In this document: positions 26,401 to 37,165 of the stretch, piece by piece
How the letters are laid out: each line of letters opens with the position of its first letter
Position numbering within the stretch: the first letter of the stretch is position 1
NCBI GenBank assembly: GCA_029204225.1
Contig: CM055095.1
Span: 45,958,575-46,022,574, forward strand
Origin: Diphasiastrum complanatum
Taxonomy: Eukaryota; Streptophyta; Lycopodiopsida; Lycopodiales; Lycopodiaceae
Direction of reading: 5' to 3'
Length of the DNA: 64,000 nt
The notes under the pieces: model-generated
The model's database searches: none
What the model was told of the DNA's origin: nothing
The model's input: only the letters and a program-made list of their open reading frames with translations
Position numbers and translations under genes: made by a program

Positions 26401-29400
26401 CTAGAACTATTTGAATGCATTCCGAATATTATAAGATAGTCTAGAGTTCAAGTAGAAGGGCATTGTAGGAGGGTTGGTCGCATCTAACTGCAGAAAATTT
26501 GTCTAGTAATACAATCCTAGTTCAACTCATAAAGAGCCCAACATGACATGCTAAACATTCGGGCCGATTTGTCCGGTAACCTCTGGTTCGAATCGATTCG
26601 AACTGGCCAGACCGGTTCGAATCAGAAAACGGTTCGAAAAAAATTTTAATTTTTTTTGGAAAATGTTTTTTTTAGTTTCTAAGCCTTTCTTATAAAAACA
26701 GTTTTTAAATGCTATTTACCATGCTCTATATGCTATTGCTAGTAACCACTGTGTTCGTGACACGTGCATCAGTTTGTCTACATGTTTGTCCATTGAGCAA
26801 TTTGAGTTGTGAACAAAAACTTATGCAGCTGAACAAACATGAATGATGTATTCTGAAAAATGCCAAAGTCCAACTTCATGAATCATTAGCGGACCAAAAG
26901 TGATAAAAGTTCAAATCTATGTTGCTTTGGAACAGTGTTCCGACGGACCCCTGCATTCGTGAACGTTGTCCAAAAAAAACATAGCTATCACAGTATTAAG
27001 TGCTAGTTTGTTGTAAACAAAATCCAATCATCAAAAGTCTTTAAAACCAAAAAGCGAGGCCTTCATAGCCCTGCTGCCACAGTACCATGATTAAAATTAG
27101 GGTTGAAAGAAGGGCTTTAGAAGGTGTAAACATTGAAAGTTCTTGTATCAACCATCATAAAAGAGGTATGTATCATAATTTCAGCCAAAGGTAATTCATG
27201 TGCACACAAGTTTAGTGCTCAATAACAGCAAGGCATTTTGATGATTGTAGACCAAGGAAAATCCCTTGAACCTTGGCTAACAAGGTAATTTTGAAAGTTT
27301 CAACTTTGCTACAAATGACTGATAGATATCATGGGAAGATGCAAACTCCAGCAGGCATGCTAAAAGAAAAGAATGATATAGGTCAGGCACATAACAAAGA
27401 GTAAATCATTCTAACATCTTAGGCTCAAAAGGTTTAAAACTAAGGTGCTAGAAGACATTGAAACTGCCAATTGCATAAAACAAAAAAAATATTTGTGGCG
27501 TTCCAATCCGGAAGCTCTATGGGTTCTCGGAACCATTTCGGAATCAGTTTCGGAATGTAGCACATCTATGGTTTAAATACAAAATCAGAATACTCAAAAT
27601 TCTTATCCCTATAAACTATTAAAACTAGTAATCAACAATGAATCAAGGTTTTTTTCTCCCTGGTTCGAACCGACTCCGAATGATTTGAACCATGGGTCGT
27701 GGTAACTATGTTACAGAGAAGAGATATCAAGAAAGATTGGGACATCGAATCTCCAAGAATAGGGGTGATTGGAGATAAGGGATGAGCTACATTAGAATGA
27801 CTTTTTATTCAAAATAGGGTTTGATGGAGAGATAGGAATTCTAATAAGAAGAGACGCAGAAGGATCTAAAGTAGCGATGGTGATTGATTCACATGGAGAT
27901 AGAGGAGAAATAGGCATGCATTCAGATGGAGATTGAGGAGAAACGGGGGAAGAACCCACTTTACGGTGAGGCATAGCATTGTGGAGCAAGCACAGGGTGC
28001 GCTACATCAGACGCACATTGGGATGGCCGTGCAGCAGCGCGCACTACAGAGAGAGAGAGAGAGAGTAGAGAAAGGAATGGTCGTATAGGGTGGTAGGAGA
28101 GACCATAGAATCAAAGATATGCAAAATGAAAGATAGTGAGCCCATGAGGTAGTTAACTATGGAATGACCACTGTGAGGGTGACAAGTAAAGTCACCTGAA
28201 GAAAGGCCATTATATAGGACTAGCTTGTAGGATTTTCTTGATGTAGCAAGTCCTCATATGGAGGGCTCAAGGACCTGTCATGCTTGGTAAAGATTTCAAG
28301 ATACCAAGCAGTTCAACCACATATAGTTGCAAGGGATCAATCTCAGCATCATGTAAGGCAATTGTCTACTAGACGTAATGGCATCAAAGTCCCCTTTTTA
28401 CTATAACCTGTCCACACTTAGAAATAGAAATTTGTATTTGAGGAAATGACTAGCTAGATGATGTTCATTTCCACTTCTAGGAACCCAATAGTTATGTGGT
28501 GGTTCAACTACTTTCTGTTGTTGATTCATTGTATATATGTAGCTCTCTCCTTGAAGGGCTTCATGGGTTCTATTACAGATTTCTCTCCTATGCAAGCTAG
28601 TGTTTCTCCTCTTTTCTCCTCTCTTTGTGTGAACGAACTATGTACATCGATTTCTAACATTATCTCCCCTTGCTATTAGTCATTTGCTCAATCGATCCTT
28701 TCCATTGCCATGTTTTTTGGATCCATTCCCAACAGTTATCTTCTTCGACTTTTTCTTTTTCTTCACAAGTTGTCACCACACTTCATTTTTCCCCACCATA
28801 AGCCTCTTGTCCTTCTACTTTCCTTTACAATGACTTTTTGCCGTTGCAGCAAGCAAATCGTTGATAGTATAATGACGCCCTAGTGGGCTCTCCTATTACA
28901 TATTTATGCTTGTATAGATTTTTTTGTAGAAAGCTCTGACAACTCCTTAAGAGAAGGCTTCGAGAAGTCCTTTCTTTAGCAAGCTTAATGTAATCACGCA
29001 GGTTGGAGATTACACATCTTCTGTGTCAAGTACAATCCTAGATACAACATCGATATATCATAAATAGATAGGTGGAAATCCTGATCATACTTCTTAAATG
29101 AAGAATGACTCCAGAAAAGTTTGACAAATTGACAAGTAAAGAAGTTTTCGTGATGCTAAAGCGGGCATCAGGTTCATACCACAAAGGCTAGATACACTAG
29201 CAATGTGGATATTTTATCAAGCTTATTAAATTTCCTTCATGTAGTCACCATCTATGTTGTTAGAGCTCATTTGGTACAATAGACAAGACAGTGCATCATC
29301 TTCCACATTTTCCTTTTCATTCTTTTTGTTCTTTACTTTTCTTGTCTTGTGCTGAATTTCCAGGTTAAATTCTTACAATAGCGTGGCCCACCTAGCTTGG

Positions 29401-32400
29401 CGATTCTTGACTCTAGCTTTTTTGCAAAACAGTTTAAAATTTTGTAAGGTAGACACAAAAGTTCTGCACGTACAATAATGCCACCATAGTTAAGCAGGAG
29501 TGAGCTTCTTGCAAAGGCAATTGCCCTACCCGACTTCACACCGTTGACACCCATTATAGAAGGCGAAGCCTTCCATAAGTGGGGTATCGACTTTGACAAA
29601 AATGTTTCTTGTACCCATGAAATTTCATTTTGGAGCCAAATTGCCTCCTTCAGGGCCGCCCCGTTCTTCATGAGCTCATCGTCCTACAATGTTAATAGCA
29701 CATAACTCAACCTTCAAGAGAGTAGCTACCTCGGAGTAAGCCTCAATGATCCTACAATCAAATTTGAAAAGTCCAACATATGACCAAATTAAAAGTTTAA
29801 ACCATCTTGGCTGTATGTGCCAGAAAAGCCTCTATCATCACAATGTGATCGAGGTACTCTTCAGGTCTTGCATAGCTCAGTTTTCTTATAATTTGATTAT
29901 GCAACATTGCCTTGCAATACCCTAAATACACCTCATAGATGCTCTCCATACTCTTGCACTGCCTTCTTGAACACAAATATGCCATCTATAAATTCCATCC
30001 TTCTAGTTGGAGAGATCGATAGAACTCAAGCGTGAATAGCTGGGTGCTGCACGGTCGAGATACTTTACTATCTTTTACAAAACAGGTTATGGCTAACTCA
30101 GTAGAATCTAGTGTGATCCATGTTTGAATATGGAGCTTTTGATTGATTGTTGCACTCCCATCTGCAGGAGCTCTCCCAGCTTAGATGGCCGGTGTGAGGA
30201 ATGATCCACCCAACCACTCCCACCTTTAGGACTTGGGTGTGAGGAATGATCCACCCTACCGTAGGTGCTCCCCTCTTGAGTCTCTCCAGTTTCTATTCTG
30301 GGCTTGGGACACCTGGCTGCCATGTAGGGTGATCAGTCCCCATGGTCCCATGAAATCCACTACCCGCAATTAGTGCATGACTCTGACGCACCATCCCCAA
30401 GCCCCCTCATGGACCTGTGACACTAATGGTCACCCCAGCTAATTGCCGGCTAGCTGCTTGTCCTGCAGAGGCATCTCCGCTGCAGACGACTAGGGTCCAT
30501 GCCGTCATAACATCCCAGTTATTGGCCCTGGCCCATACCATGGCCCTCAGCCCCTGGTAACCGGTCATGTTGGGACTATGCTAGAACACGACTGGCGTCT
30601 AACATTGATCACCTTATTATGAGCTCTTGGCTTCAAGTTATCGGCGTCATGTACCACCTTGCACCAACACCATCACAAAGAGTTTTCAAGCCTACTCATG
30701 CTCAAAGCTGTGCATATGGCAAAGGTGTGCTGCCCAAGCTTCCCACCAGTGCATATTGTCTACCCTTGGGAAGAGATTTTTCTATGTCCCTCTGCTGTGA
30801 TATAACTCTCAAAGGAGGGCCACTATCATGGATATGCACACGGTTGACAGCAATCAATGCACATGCCAATGAGTGATCCTGCTCAGTAGCTCGGTTCACC
30901 TCCTACTCCTTTAGCTCATCCACGAAGGTGGCCTACATGCTATATTTTCTCTTGGAACGAGCTCTGTCATGTGCTCCACTCTATATGTTTGTGTCTCTAG
31001 TCAGAGTCCTTCAAAAGCTAATTTTAATCGATTCCTTTAGTCCTCTAGCTAGATCATAATATCTTTATAAAATATATACACAACAATAAAACGTAAATCA
31101 TGCTTAGGTGCATATGCAAAATGAGAATTAACAATCATCTGCATTCATCATGTGCTAGTGTAGAAATGACCATTGTTATACTCTGCCTGGCAATGTCTAT
31201 GTGATGTGAAATACTATTGGCTTGTTTTTAATTGTCAATTGGTACTTGGGGCCCTAAAGGCCAAAATAAGCCTAATCATTTTAATGCTAGTTAGGGGCCC
31301 TTACGTAGGCTCCTAAAAGTCTGTTCAAAACCCTAAACCAAGGAGACATTAATTAGTCCCCTAAGCATAGTGAGAAGGTGATAGGCCATCGTAGGGTATG
31401 AATACCCCTACTTCGGGCTATTTAATTTAGTTGATGGTGGTTTCTTCCCTTCACATGTGTAAGTAGCTTCAATTTTAAAAAGAGAACCAAGTGCAACTCT
31501 GTCTAGGGGCCATGAACGCGAGCTAGTAACTGTTGCAGTTGTGTCTTAAAATGCACATAGAGCCCAAGGTAAGCATATGGACCGTGCACCATATAGTAGC
31601 TTGAATAGTGCACCCCAAATATATCACTAAAGCAGAAGCATGGTGACCTGTAACTTGCTCTATATATAGAAAAACAGCCCAACCTAGAATGGTTTCTGAG
31701 ATCAGGTTTACAAGGGTAGCTCTGATAGTGACTCTCAAATTTAGTAAGTTTTTGCTGTAATACTGCTGAAATTTTGTCTTGTAAAAGAGTCATCCGAGGA
31801 ACAACGGACTAGTTGATCTGTAGAAACCAAAAGATGAGCCACATGAACTAGTGGCTGTGCCTCAACTAGAGGTGTATTTCCTCGTGAACTATCAAGGGAA
31901 CACATGTCTCTACTGAGCTATAGGAACCAAAATATCAGCTGAATGAACAGGTGAATGTAGGAGACATGTGGGTGCCCCATCACCTTGATCATAAAATATG
32001 GGTTTGTTTGGTGCCCTAGCTTGTGCTATGCTGAACCAAATATGGCAACACTGATAGGAAATCTACCTAACCAAGAAAAAGATTAAGTTCTTACATGTTC
32101 ATCTAACTAATGAGGAGGCCATCATGCCTATTAATAGCTGTCGAAGAGACCACAAGTTATGGCTAATGGCCCAAATTTTAATGAACTGCAAATTAGGGCT
32201 TAAGGGGCTCAGATACTCGTGCCTTGTTTGATTACGAATTGGACTGTAGATCTAGTGATTATTGTTGGGGCCAAGAGAGTTTCTTGGGAGTAGCCCTAGA
32301 GCATGGATGCCTAACTTTATTCTGGAGTCTGAAACAATCTATTAAGCAATTACTTGGCTCTTATTCAAATACAAATTGGACCGTCTGGAAGGAGCTTTAG

Positions 32401-33358
32401 AGGGTGGGTGCCGAGCTTGAATCTGAGTCAGACTATTGATACCCTGCATGGCCCCTCGTTTCATAGTTGATGATTGTTAAGATTGTGAATTTTTTGGAGG
32501 AAGAACATAGGAGGCATTGTTTTGAGGTTCTTCAATGGCGAATTCCCAGGCAATGCTCCTTTGTATGAGGGCTTGCCAAACAACTATTGACTTCTTTTCT
32601 TGATACTTTTGTTGGAGAATCATTCCTGTTCAATTTCTGTTCAAACTGCTCAATTGTGCATGATATCTTATAGATGTATTTTGGTCTAATTTGTGCTTTA
32701 TTGGCTATGTTATGTTGCAAAAGCGTGTTAATATAAGAAATCATTGCCAACATACTGTCTCGAGTCTTCATGCCATTAAATGACCAGAATGCCAGTTGTA
32801 CATCTTCTTAGTTCTATACTTTCTGGCTTTAATTCAATTGGCTTTTAAATTTTGAAAGGTTGATGTCCCATTTGTTACGGACAAAGTTTTTTGTGGGCAA
32901 GTAGATGGGCTTGTTAGTTAATGTTATTGATTAAGTAAATAATTGACTGCAAGCTGAGATGAGAATAAAGACAAATAAGACACCTTGAACCTGCTTTGCA
33001 TTTTTTTTGTATAAAAACATATAAATAAAATTTAAGATCTTTCTAGATTTGATCTTGAAGAACTATGTTTGAGTAGAGGCTGTGAATCCTTCTCCAGTAA
33101 GAAAAGTTCCTGCAAAAGTTTATATAAATTTCACTTTGCAGGTGAAATTTCGCCATATATACCAGGATCTTGTCGATATGTTCCAACCTGCAGTGAATAT
33201 TCAATGCAGGCATACAAAGCCTATGGTTTCTTCAGAGGAACAGTTCTCACCTTTTGGAGAATTTTGCGCTGCAATCCTTGGGGTCAGATTGCTTTGTTTT
33301 TTGGAAACCAGTTAGATGACTTTTGAAAGAGGTTATTTAGTAGCAACTCTCTCTTTCT

Positions 33359-33419
<61 letters not shown>

Positions 33420-34763
33420 TATTAAGGTCTTTTCCATGCCAAAAGGTGTATAAGACTAACCAATGCATTAGATAAGATGGCAACAAGACGGATCAGTGCC
33501 GTCAAAACAACATAACTAAAACAAATCTAACTAAGAAGAGAGTTATATAGCCAAGATTATATGGTACAAAGACCAGTTACATGCTCAACTGCACATCTCT
33601 TCATTTCTCTAGCTCAAACTATCTCAGAATTCAGGCTCTCATTAACTAGAGGCTTACGATCTACCAATGGCATTATGGGCTTGGGCATTTAAATCATACA
33701 TCTATTGCTGATATGTCTAACCATTCTTTAGTTCTTGATCTTGATTATCGAAGTAGCAACTTCAACCCTCCAACTTGCCAAGGTTGTATTATAGGAAAGC
33801 AGGCTAGAAGACGTTTTAAATCAAATCAAGAACATGTATTTCCACAAACACTGGGATGATTGTGGCTTTTCTGTTTTGTGACATCCTTATTTGTGGTTTC
33901 TTTGTCAGCATATGCCTTTTGGTTCATCTCATCTTCATTTTACATTGACATTGTCCTACAACATATGCATTTTTAGCTGTCTTATTTGTTTGCGACATTT
34001 ACATTGACTTGATGTTTTAGCATTTACATACATTCTTCCAATTCTTGGCCACATTGAGGCCAATGCTTTTGTTAGTGGGAAAGAATTACATAGTGAGTAG
34101 TACCAGAATAGGCACTACCTTACGTTTGATCCCTCAAATCATAATTAGTCATTCACTGAGTTGGACCCATGTTCCCTGATTTCATTTGCTAGTAAATAAG
34201 CTCAGATTGATTGGACCAGTGATCAAGTAGTAGGGCATAGACGCTCTTGGAATCCATCAAATACTTACGTGGTTACATCTGGGATGTCTTAAGAGCCTCT
34301 ATAGCATTATAAGTCATCTCCCACTCATCCCATCAGTTGATGATTCTGGTTCTTTATAGTTGTTGGCATAAAATTCTTCTGACTCTTCTGAGTATCTCTG
34401 TAGGAGATGCTCTAAACATTGTTTTTTGTAGGATTGCTTACTTATCAATATACTGTTGATTGTACAATATTCATATCTTCGAAGGGAATTCTCTAGATAT
34501 TTTCCTTTGTAGGGTGCGTGCACATCAATAAAGTGTTGATTGGTTCCTAGTGTAAAATTGATGTATGTTCATCATTTTGCTGTCTATTTTGGTACTACTC
34601 GGTGCCCTTTGTGCTATAGTAGAGTGCACAGTTACATTTCTCAGATAGCCACTTATTTTCTTTGCAAAGTTGCTACTTTGTTGAGTCAGGCAATCTAACA
34701 AGCTTCATGACAAAACTTTCAGGTGGAAGTGGGTTTGATCCGCCCCGATGGTTTGATGACTAA
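23205..34763 (+). CDS. YidD-family (UPF0161) membrane-protein insertion factor, four exons
   Basis: Spliced gene of about 146 codons. Bacterial YidD helps YidC insert membrane proteins. Plant members carry an N-terminal extension and are expected in plastids, alongside the Alb3-type YidC homologue. Exons: 23205-23400, 24189-24251, 33142-33282, 34723-34763; introns 788, about 8890 and 1440 bp, all GT-AG and all phase 1, every downstream exon starting GT. The joined protein has a basic Ser-rich leader (1-66), KKEDIGVVAAIALLKFYKS (amphipathic, 69-87), then EISPYIPGSCRYVPTCSEYS (88-107) with both conserved Cys, the T-x-WR-LRCNP segment (123-132), GGSGFDPPRWFDD (134-146) and TAA. The domain is intact and undamaged while surrounding transposons are full of stops, so the gene is probably active. 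The exon 1 frame is the weak point. Function is inferred from family membership. Confidence 0.85.
23700..23716 (+). promoter_or_regulatory. Telo-box-like ACCCTAAACCCTAAA in intron 1
   Basis: Contains AAACCCTAA, the core of plant telo-box elements that occur near 5' ends of housekeeping and translation-related genes. It sits about 300 bp after exon 1. Similar CCCTAAA words occur elsewhere in the window (52188, 54880, 56560, 57765), so specificity is doubtful. Confidence 0.3.
24189..24251 (+). CDS. YidD-family gene, exon 2 (63 nt)
   Basis: Bounded by TTTATAG and GTGGGT. Encodes ARKKEDIGVVAAIALLKFYK. The LKFYK end matches the segment that immediately precedes the E/ISP-PxSCRY block in plant family members, which is what connects this distant exon to exon 3. 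Confidence 0.82.
24252..25639. other. Intron 2, first part: no recognisable feature
   Basis: AT-rich. The piece at about 25328-25370 (AAGCTTCATTGATGTC..GTACATAAGAC) resembles 33413-33460 after a (GA)n tract, hinting at a shared retroposon tail. Nothing coding. Confidence 0.35.
25640..26330 (+). other. Probable organelle-derived insert with group II intron 3' region
   Basis: Base composition is more balanced than the flanks and the block includes a recognisable group II domain V. Downstream, short GC hairpins such as CGCCTTTAGAGGCG and repeated GGCTTCG words look like fern-type mitochondrial intergenic DNA. I could not identify an adjacent organelle exon. Nuclear transfer of mitochondrial (or plastid) DNA is inferred. 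Confidence 0.5.
25921..25953 (+). ncRNA. Group II intron domain V relic
   Basis: The 33-nt hairpin reads GAACC-TAT-GAGCG-GTAA-CGCTC-ACGTAC-GGTTC: a terminal GNRA-type loop, an upper GAGCG/CGCTC stem, the asymmetric GTAC bulge side and a lower GAACC/GGTTC stem, the layout of domain V. The usual lower strand is GAGCC-GUAU; here one G is missing, and the catalytic-triad G that normally wobbles with U has become A. A possible domain VI (GGGCAGC/GCTGCTT) follows at 25962-25990. It is almost certainly inactive in the nucleus. Confidence 0.72.
26582..27700. mobile_element. Candidate non-autonomous element with GGTTCGAA-type ends
   Basis: The left end carries GGTTCGAATCGATTCGAACT and CCGGTTCGAATC. 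The reverse complement of 27655-27700 carries GGTTCAAATCATTCGGAG then TCGGTTCGAACC. A related cluster (CTCGGAACCATTTCGGAATC) lies at 27518. The motifs echo the GGTTCCGGAACG ends of the hAT candidate at 9375, but no transposase is present and exact termini are unclear. Confidence 0.35.
27701..29332. other. Intron 2, middle part: no recognisable feature
   Basis: Only a short (GA)9 tract at 28048-28065. No domain seen. Confidence 0.4.
29333..29985 (-). pseudogene. Unidentified broken protein-coding fragment
   Basis: The minus strand has three adjoining frames that read like one protein: SMESIYEVYLGYCKAML..ARPEEYLDHIVMIEAFLAHTAKM (29985-29797), then IIEAYSEVATLLKVELCAIN (about 29751-29690), then, after a one-base shift at ATTGTAG|GACGAT, DDELMKNGAALKEAIWLQNE (29671 on) to about 29333. 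The amino-acid composition and helix-like heptads look like a real alpha-helical protein and not random frames, and I do not recognise retroelement motifs. I cannot name the family. It lies antisense within intron 2 of the YidD-family gene. Confidence 0.45.
29986..33060. other. Intron 2, last part: no confident feature
   Basis: A 20-bp word GTGTGAGGAATGATCCACCC is repeated at 30190 and 30238. Minus-strand frames near 31500-31793 give faint resemblance to a Ty3-gypsy integrase end, too weak to call. Confidence 0.35.
33142..33282 (+). CDS. YidD-family gene, exon 3 (conserved core)
   Basis: Acceptor CACTTTGCAG, donor TTGGG|GTCAGA. Encodes the diagnostic SCRYVPTCSEYSMQAYKAYG stretch and TVLTFWRILRCNPW. 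This is the strongest protein-level identification in the window. The open frame runs on into both introns, so the splice sites, not the frame ends, define the exon. Confidence 0.93.
33360..33416. repeat. (GA)n microsatellite in intron 3
   Basis: About 28 AG units just after exon 3, followed by CTTTATTAAGGTCTT. Confidence 0.95.
33668..33850 (+). pseudogene. Ty1-copia GAG-pre-integrase (HHCC) fragment
   Basis: Reads WHYGLGHLNH then PPTCQGCIIGKQARRRF: the H-x4-H and C-x2-C zinc site at the N-terminus of copia integrase (consensus LWHRRLGH..C-x-GC-xGK). The frame dies soon after. It is a fragment lodged in intron 3 of the YidD-family gene. Confidence 0.8.
33851..34722. other. Rest of intron 3: no recognisable feature
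   Basis: May include decayed copia sequence downstream of the HHCC fragment, but no motif could be followed. Confidence 0.4.
34723..34763 (+). CDS. YidD-family gene, exon 4 and stop codon
   Basis: Acceptor ACTTTCAG. Encodes GSGFDPPRWFDD then TAA. The GFDPPRW ending is characteristic of plant members of the family and joins in frame with the NPWG end of exon 3. Confidence 0.9.
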
Positions 34764-35401
34764 TAAGGACCAAGGAAGACAGCCACTGCAAATAGTCTTG
34801 TAAATTCAACATTCACTTGGAACAAATGAGGCAGGACACTTCTTAGGTTAGTTCAATTTAATTAAAACATGGGTTTATTTCATAAGTTGACATCTAGCAC
34901 AAAAATGCGTTTTAGGAATTAGTTTGGTTTGTGCTCTACCACCCTAAGTACGACGTGTGACTTTTTTGTTTCTAGTTTCAGATCGCTGATACTAGGCTAA
35001 TTGCTTAATTTTAGAATGAGGAACTGCTATTCTGAGTGAATGAATGACTATTTTTCGGGATGATGTGCTGTTGACACTTGCCAAGACCTCTTGGTGCAGA
35101 AAATCGTGGAAGTACATGCATTTGTATGCAGAAGCCGTGATTGAATTAACAATTTGAGAAATTGAATGGAATATGCCAGATTACAAGGATCAAGGGTTAA
35201 ATTAGTGCCATGACTTTTATGGCAGTAACTGATTTTTATATTAGTTGGTGTTGATTTACTGCTTGTTTTATGGGCCAATCTCATCACTAGTCAGGCATAT
35301 GCAAAAGTGCACATGGCAAGCTACTAGACGTGTTTTATGAAGCTGGGTCTGCAGCCCTTCTAGTAACTGAATGTGCATTTGCTGATTTTTGAATTGTATA
35401 C
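34764..35401. other. 3' flank of the YidD-family gene
   Basis: Probably includes the 3' UTR. No clear AATAAA signal close to the stop. Confidence 0.3.
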
Positions 35402-35499
35402 ATGACTGCATATTTGTATGGGGATTCTGTTCTTGATAGCTAGGGTATAAATGACTGCATATTTGTATGGGGATTCTGTTCTTGATAGCTAGGGTATAA
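35402..35499. repeat. Perfect 49-bp tandem duplication
   Basis: The unit ATGACTGCATATTTGTATGG..AGGGTATAA occurs twice head to tail without a mismatch (35402-35450, 35451-35499), so it is recent. Confidence 0.95.
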
Positions 35500-36489
35500 A
35501 TGAGGATTCAAAGCAATTTAGTGAGAAATTCTGAAGACTCTTGATCCTTGTTGTCCACGGCTACGTTTAGTCAAGTTCTGCACTTTTTCTGAGCTGACTC
35601 AAAATGAAATCCATTTCATGCAATACTTGTAAATGCTTTTACTACAATTGATGTTTCGTACGATTTTCCTGGTGCTCTAAAGATTTGATTTATCTTGCAT
35701 CATATTTTTATTAAGAAATATTAAATATGGCTCTTAGCTAGCAAGAAAAAAATTTCATTTTCGATGCCTCTTAAAAAAGTCAATCAACTATCCCCAAGGC
35801 TAATCCTTTCTTTGCAATATACGTCGACATCGTAAGTTTCATGGTTTGAGCCTTTGAGGTTACACTTTTGTTTTCCAATTTAAAAGCAATTGGCGTCATT
35901 CTATATATTCATATGACATCAACGGCCCGTGAAATCTTTGATCAAATGTTGGAGTTGGGGCCTCTAATAAACTCCTATATTTTAAAAGAAACAATATGCT
36001 CATAACTATACTAGTGCTCTAGTCGTGACATGGTAATGAGAGAGCTTGTTTATGCCAATCAATGTAGGTTGCATTTTGCAATCTACTAGAATGGAAGGAA
36101 TATGATGGTATAACTTTGCAATGATTATGTTACTTAGCGCAGTAAGCATAAATTTGATGTTCTAGTTGTGTTTGATTCAACATAGTTTTCTATGTAAGTT
36201 TTAAGCATAAGCTAAGTGGATGTGTCAAAATAAATACAATGGAGAATGTGCTAAAGAATAGTAGGAAAGACAATAAAAATGGACTTCCAAGAGTATAATT
36301 TTGTGATGGTGTTTTTTCCACGATACACTTGCATTTTGGCTTCATCATAAAGGATTTCATAAAAAAGCATAAGTGACTTGAGCATGAGGAGTTTGAGATG
36401 AATTTTGTGTTGAAGTTGGAGGGCTATGAGCAATAGTCACGATTTCATTTCAAAGACACGAGACGTGAATTAATCACTTCAAACCGTTT
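35500..36489. other. No recognisable feature
   Basis: AT-rich intergenic DNA, nothing identified. Confidence 0.45.
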
Positions 36490-37020
36490 ATGAATCCAAG
36501 AAAAATCCTATAAGGAATGTTATTTAGGATGGAAAATTGTGTTATGTAAAATGGAAAAATTTGTCAAGTGAATTACCAAAATAAAATCTTTTCTCACCAT
36601 TTTTGTTCATTTTGTGTATAGTATAGCGTGCAATTCATAAAAAAGGACAATGTAATCGCTTAATGGTAATTTCAATTGAAATGCTTTTGATGTCATTGGA
36701 AAGGCGTCATTGCTAACTTTCCATTGACATTTTACATGACTTAGTTTTGAGTAAGTTCAAAATTATAGTCAGTCAAAAGGTTATAGTCGCTCAAAGTTTG
36801 CAATCAACACTTTATATTGGTTTTGTGTGCATTTGACTTATTTGACCTAGCCAAATAGATCAAATGCACACAAAATTGATATTAGATGTTGATTGTAAAC
36901 TTTAAATGATTGTAACTTTTGAAGTGTAGATTATGTCGTGGGATGTAATTTAAAAGCTCTCGTCAAGTAGCTCTTAATGACACCAAAATGGTCAAAATTA
37001 AAGTAATTGTTAATAAGTTA
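36490..37020. mobile_element. Foldback/MITE-like element, copy 2
   Basis: Inner arms 36791-36844 (TCAAAGTTTGCAATCAACAC.., TTTTGTGTGCATTTGA) and 36851-36905 are reverse complements around a 6-nt loop. The foldback continues outward with more divergence to about 36690 and 37000 (GTCATT, TACATGAC, TTCAAAA). The shoulder 36490-36650 matches the shoulder of copy 1 at 2873-3000 (AATCCAA.AAA, CCTATAA, ATTACCAAAATAAA). Confidence 0.7.
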
Positions 37021-37099
37021 TATTTAGTTTTAAGGAATCGAATACTATACTATAGACAAAGTGGTATGCTTGTGAGATGCCCTCGAATTACAATTTAAA

Positions 37100-37165
37100 A
37101 CACACACATGCATGCGCGCACGTGCACACGCACGCGCGTGGGTGCGTGCGTGTGCTCGCACACAT
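37100..37165. repeat. Alternating purine-pyrimidine tract
   Basis: 41 consecutive alternating bases (ACACACACATGCATGCGCGC..) then a second run after one break. Rich in CG/CA steps and partly self-complementary. Such tracts can adopt Z-DNA. Confidence 0.85.

Noticed and set aside
26585-26640. GGTTCGAATC words resembling a tRNA T-arm
   Set aside because: No acceptor, D or anticodon arms can be built around them. They are better explained as inverted GGTTCGAA motifs of a repeat.
31503-31793. Possible Ty3-gypsy integrase end on the minus strand
   Set aside because: Requires several frame changes to see a few matching residues. Below a level I would annotate.
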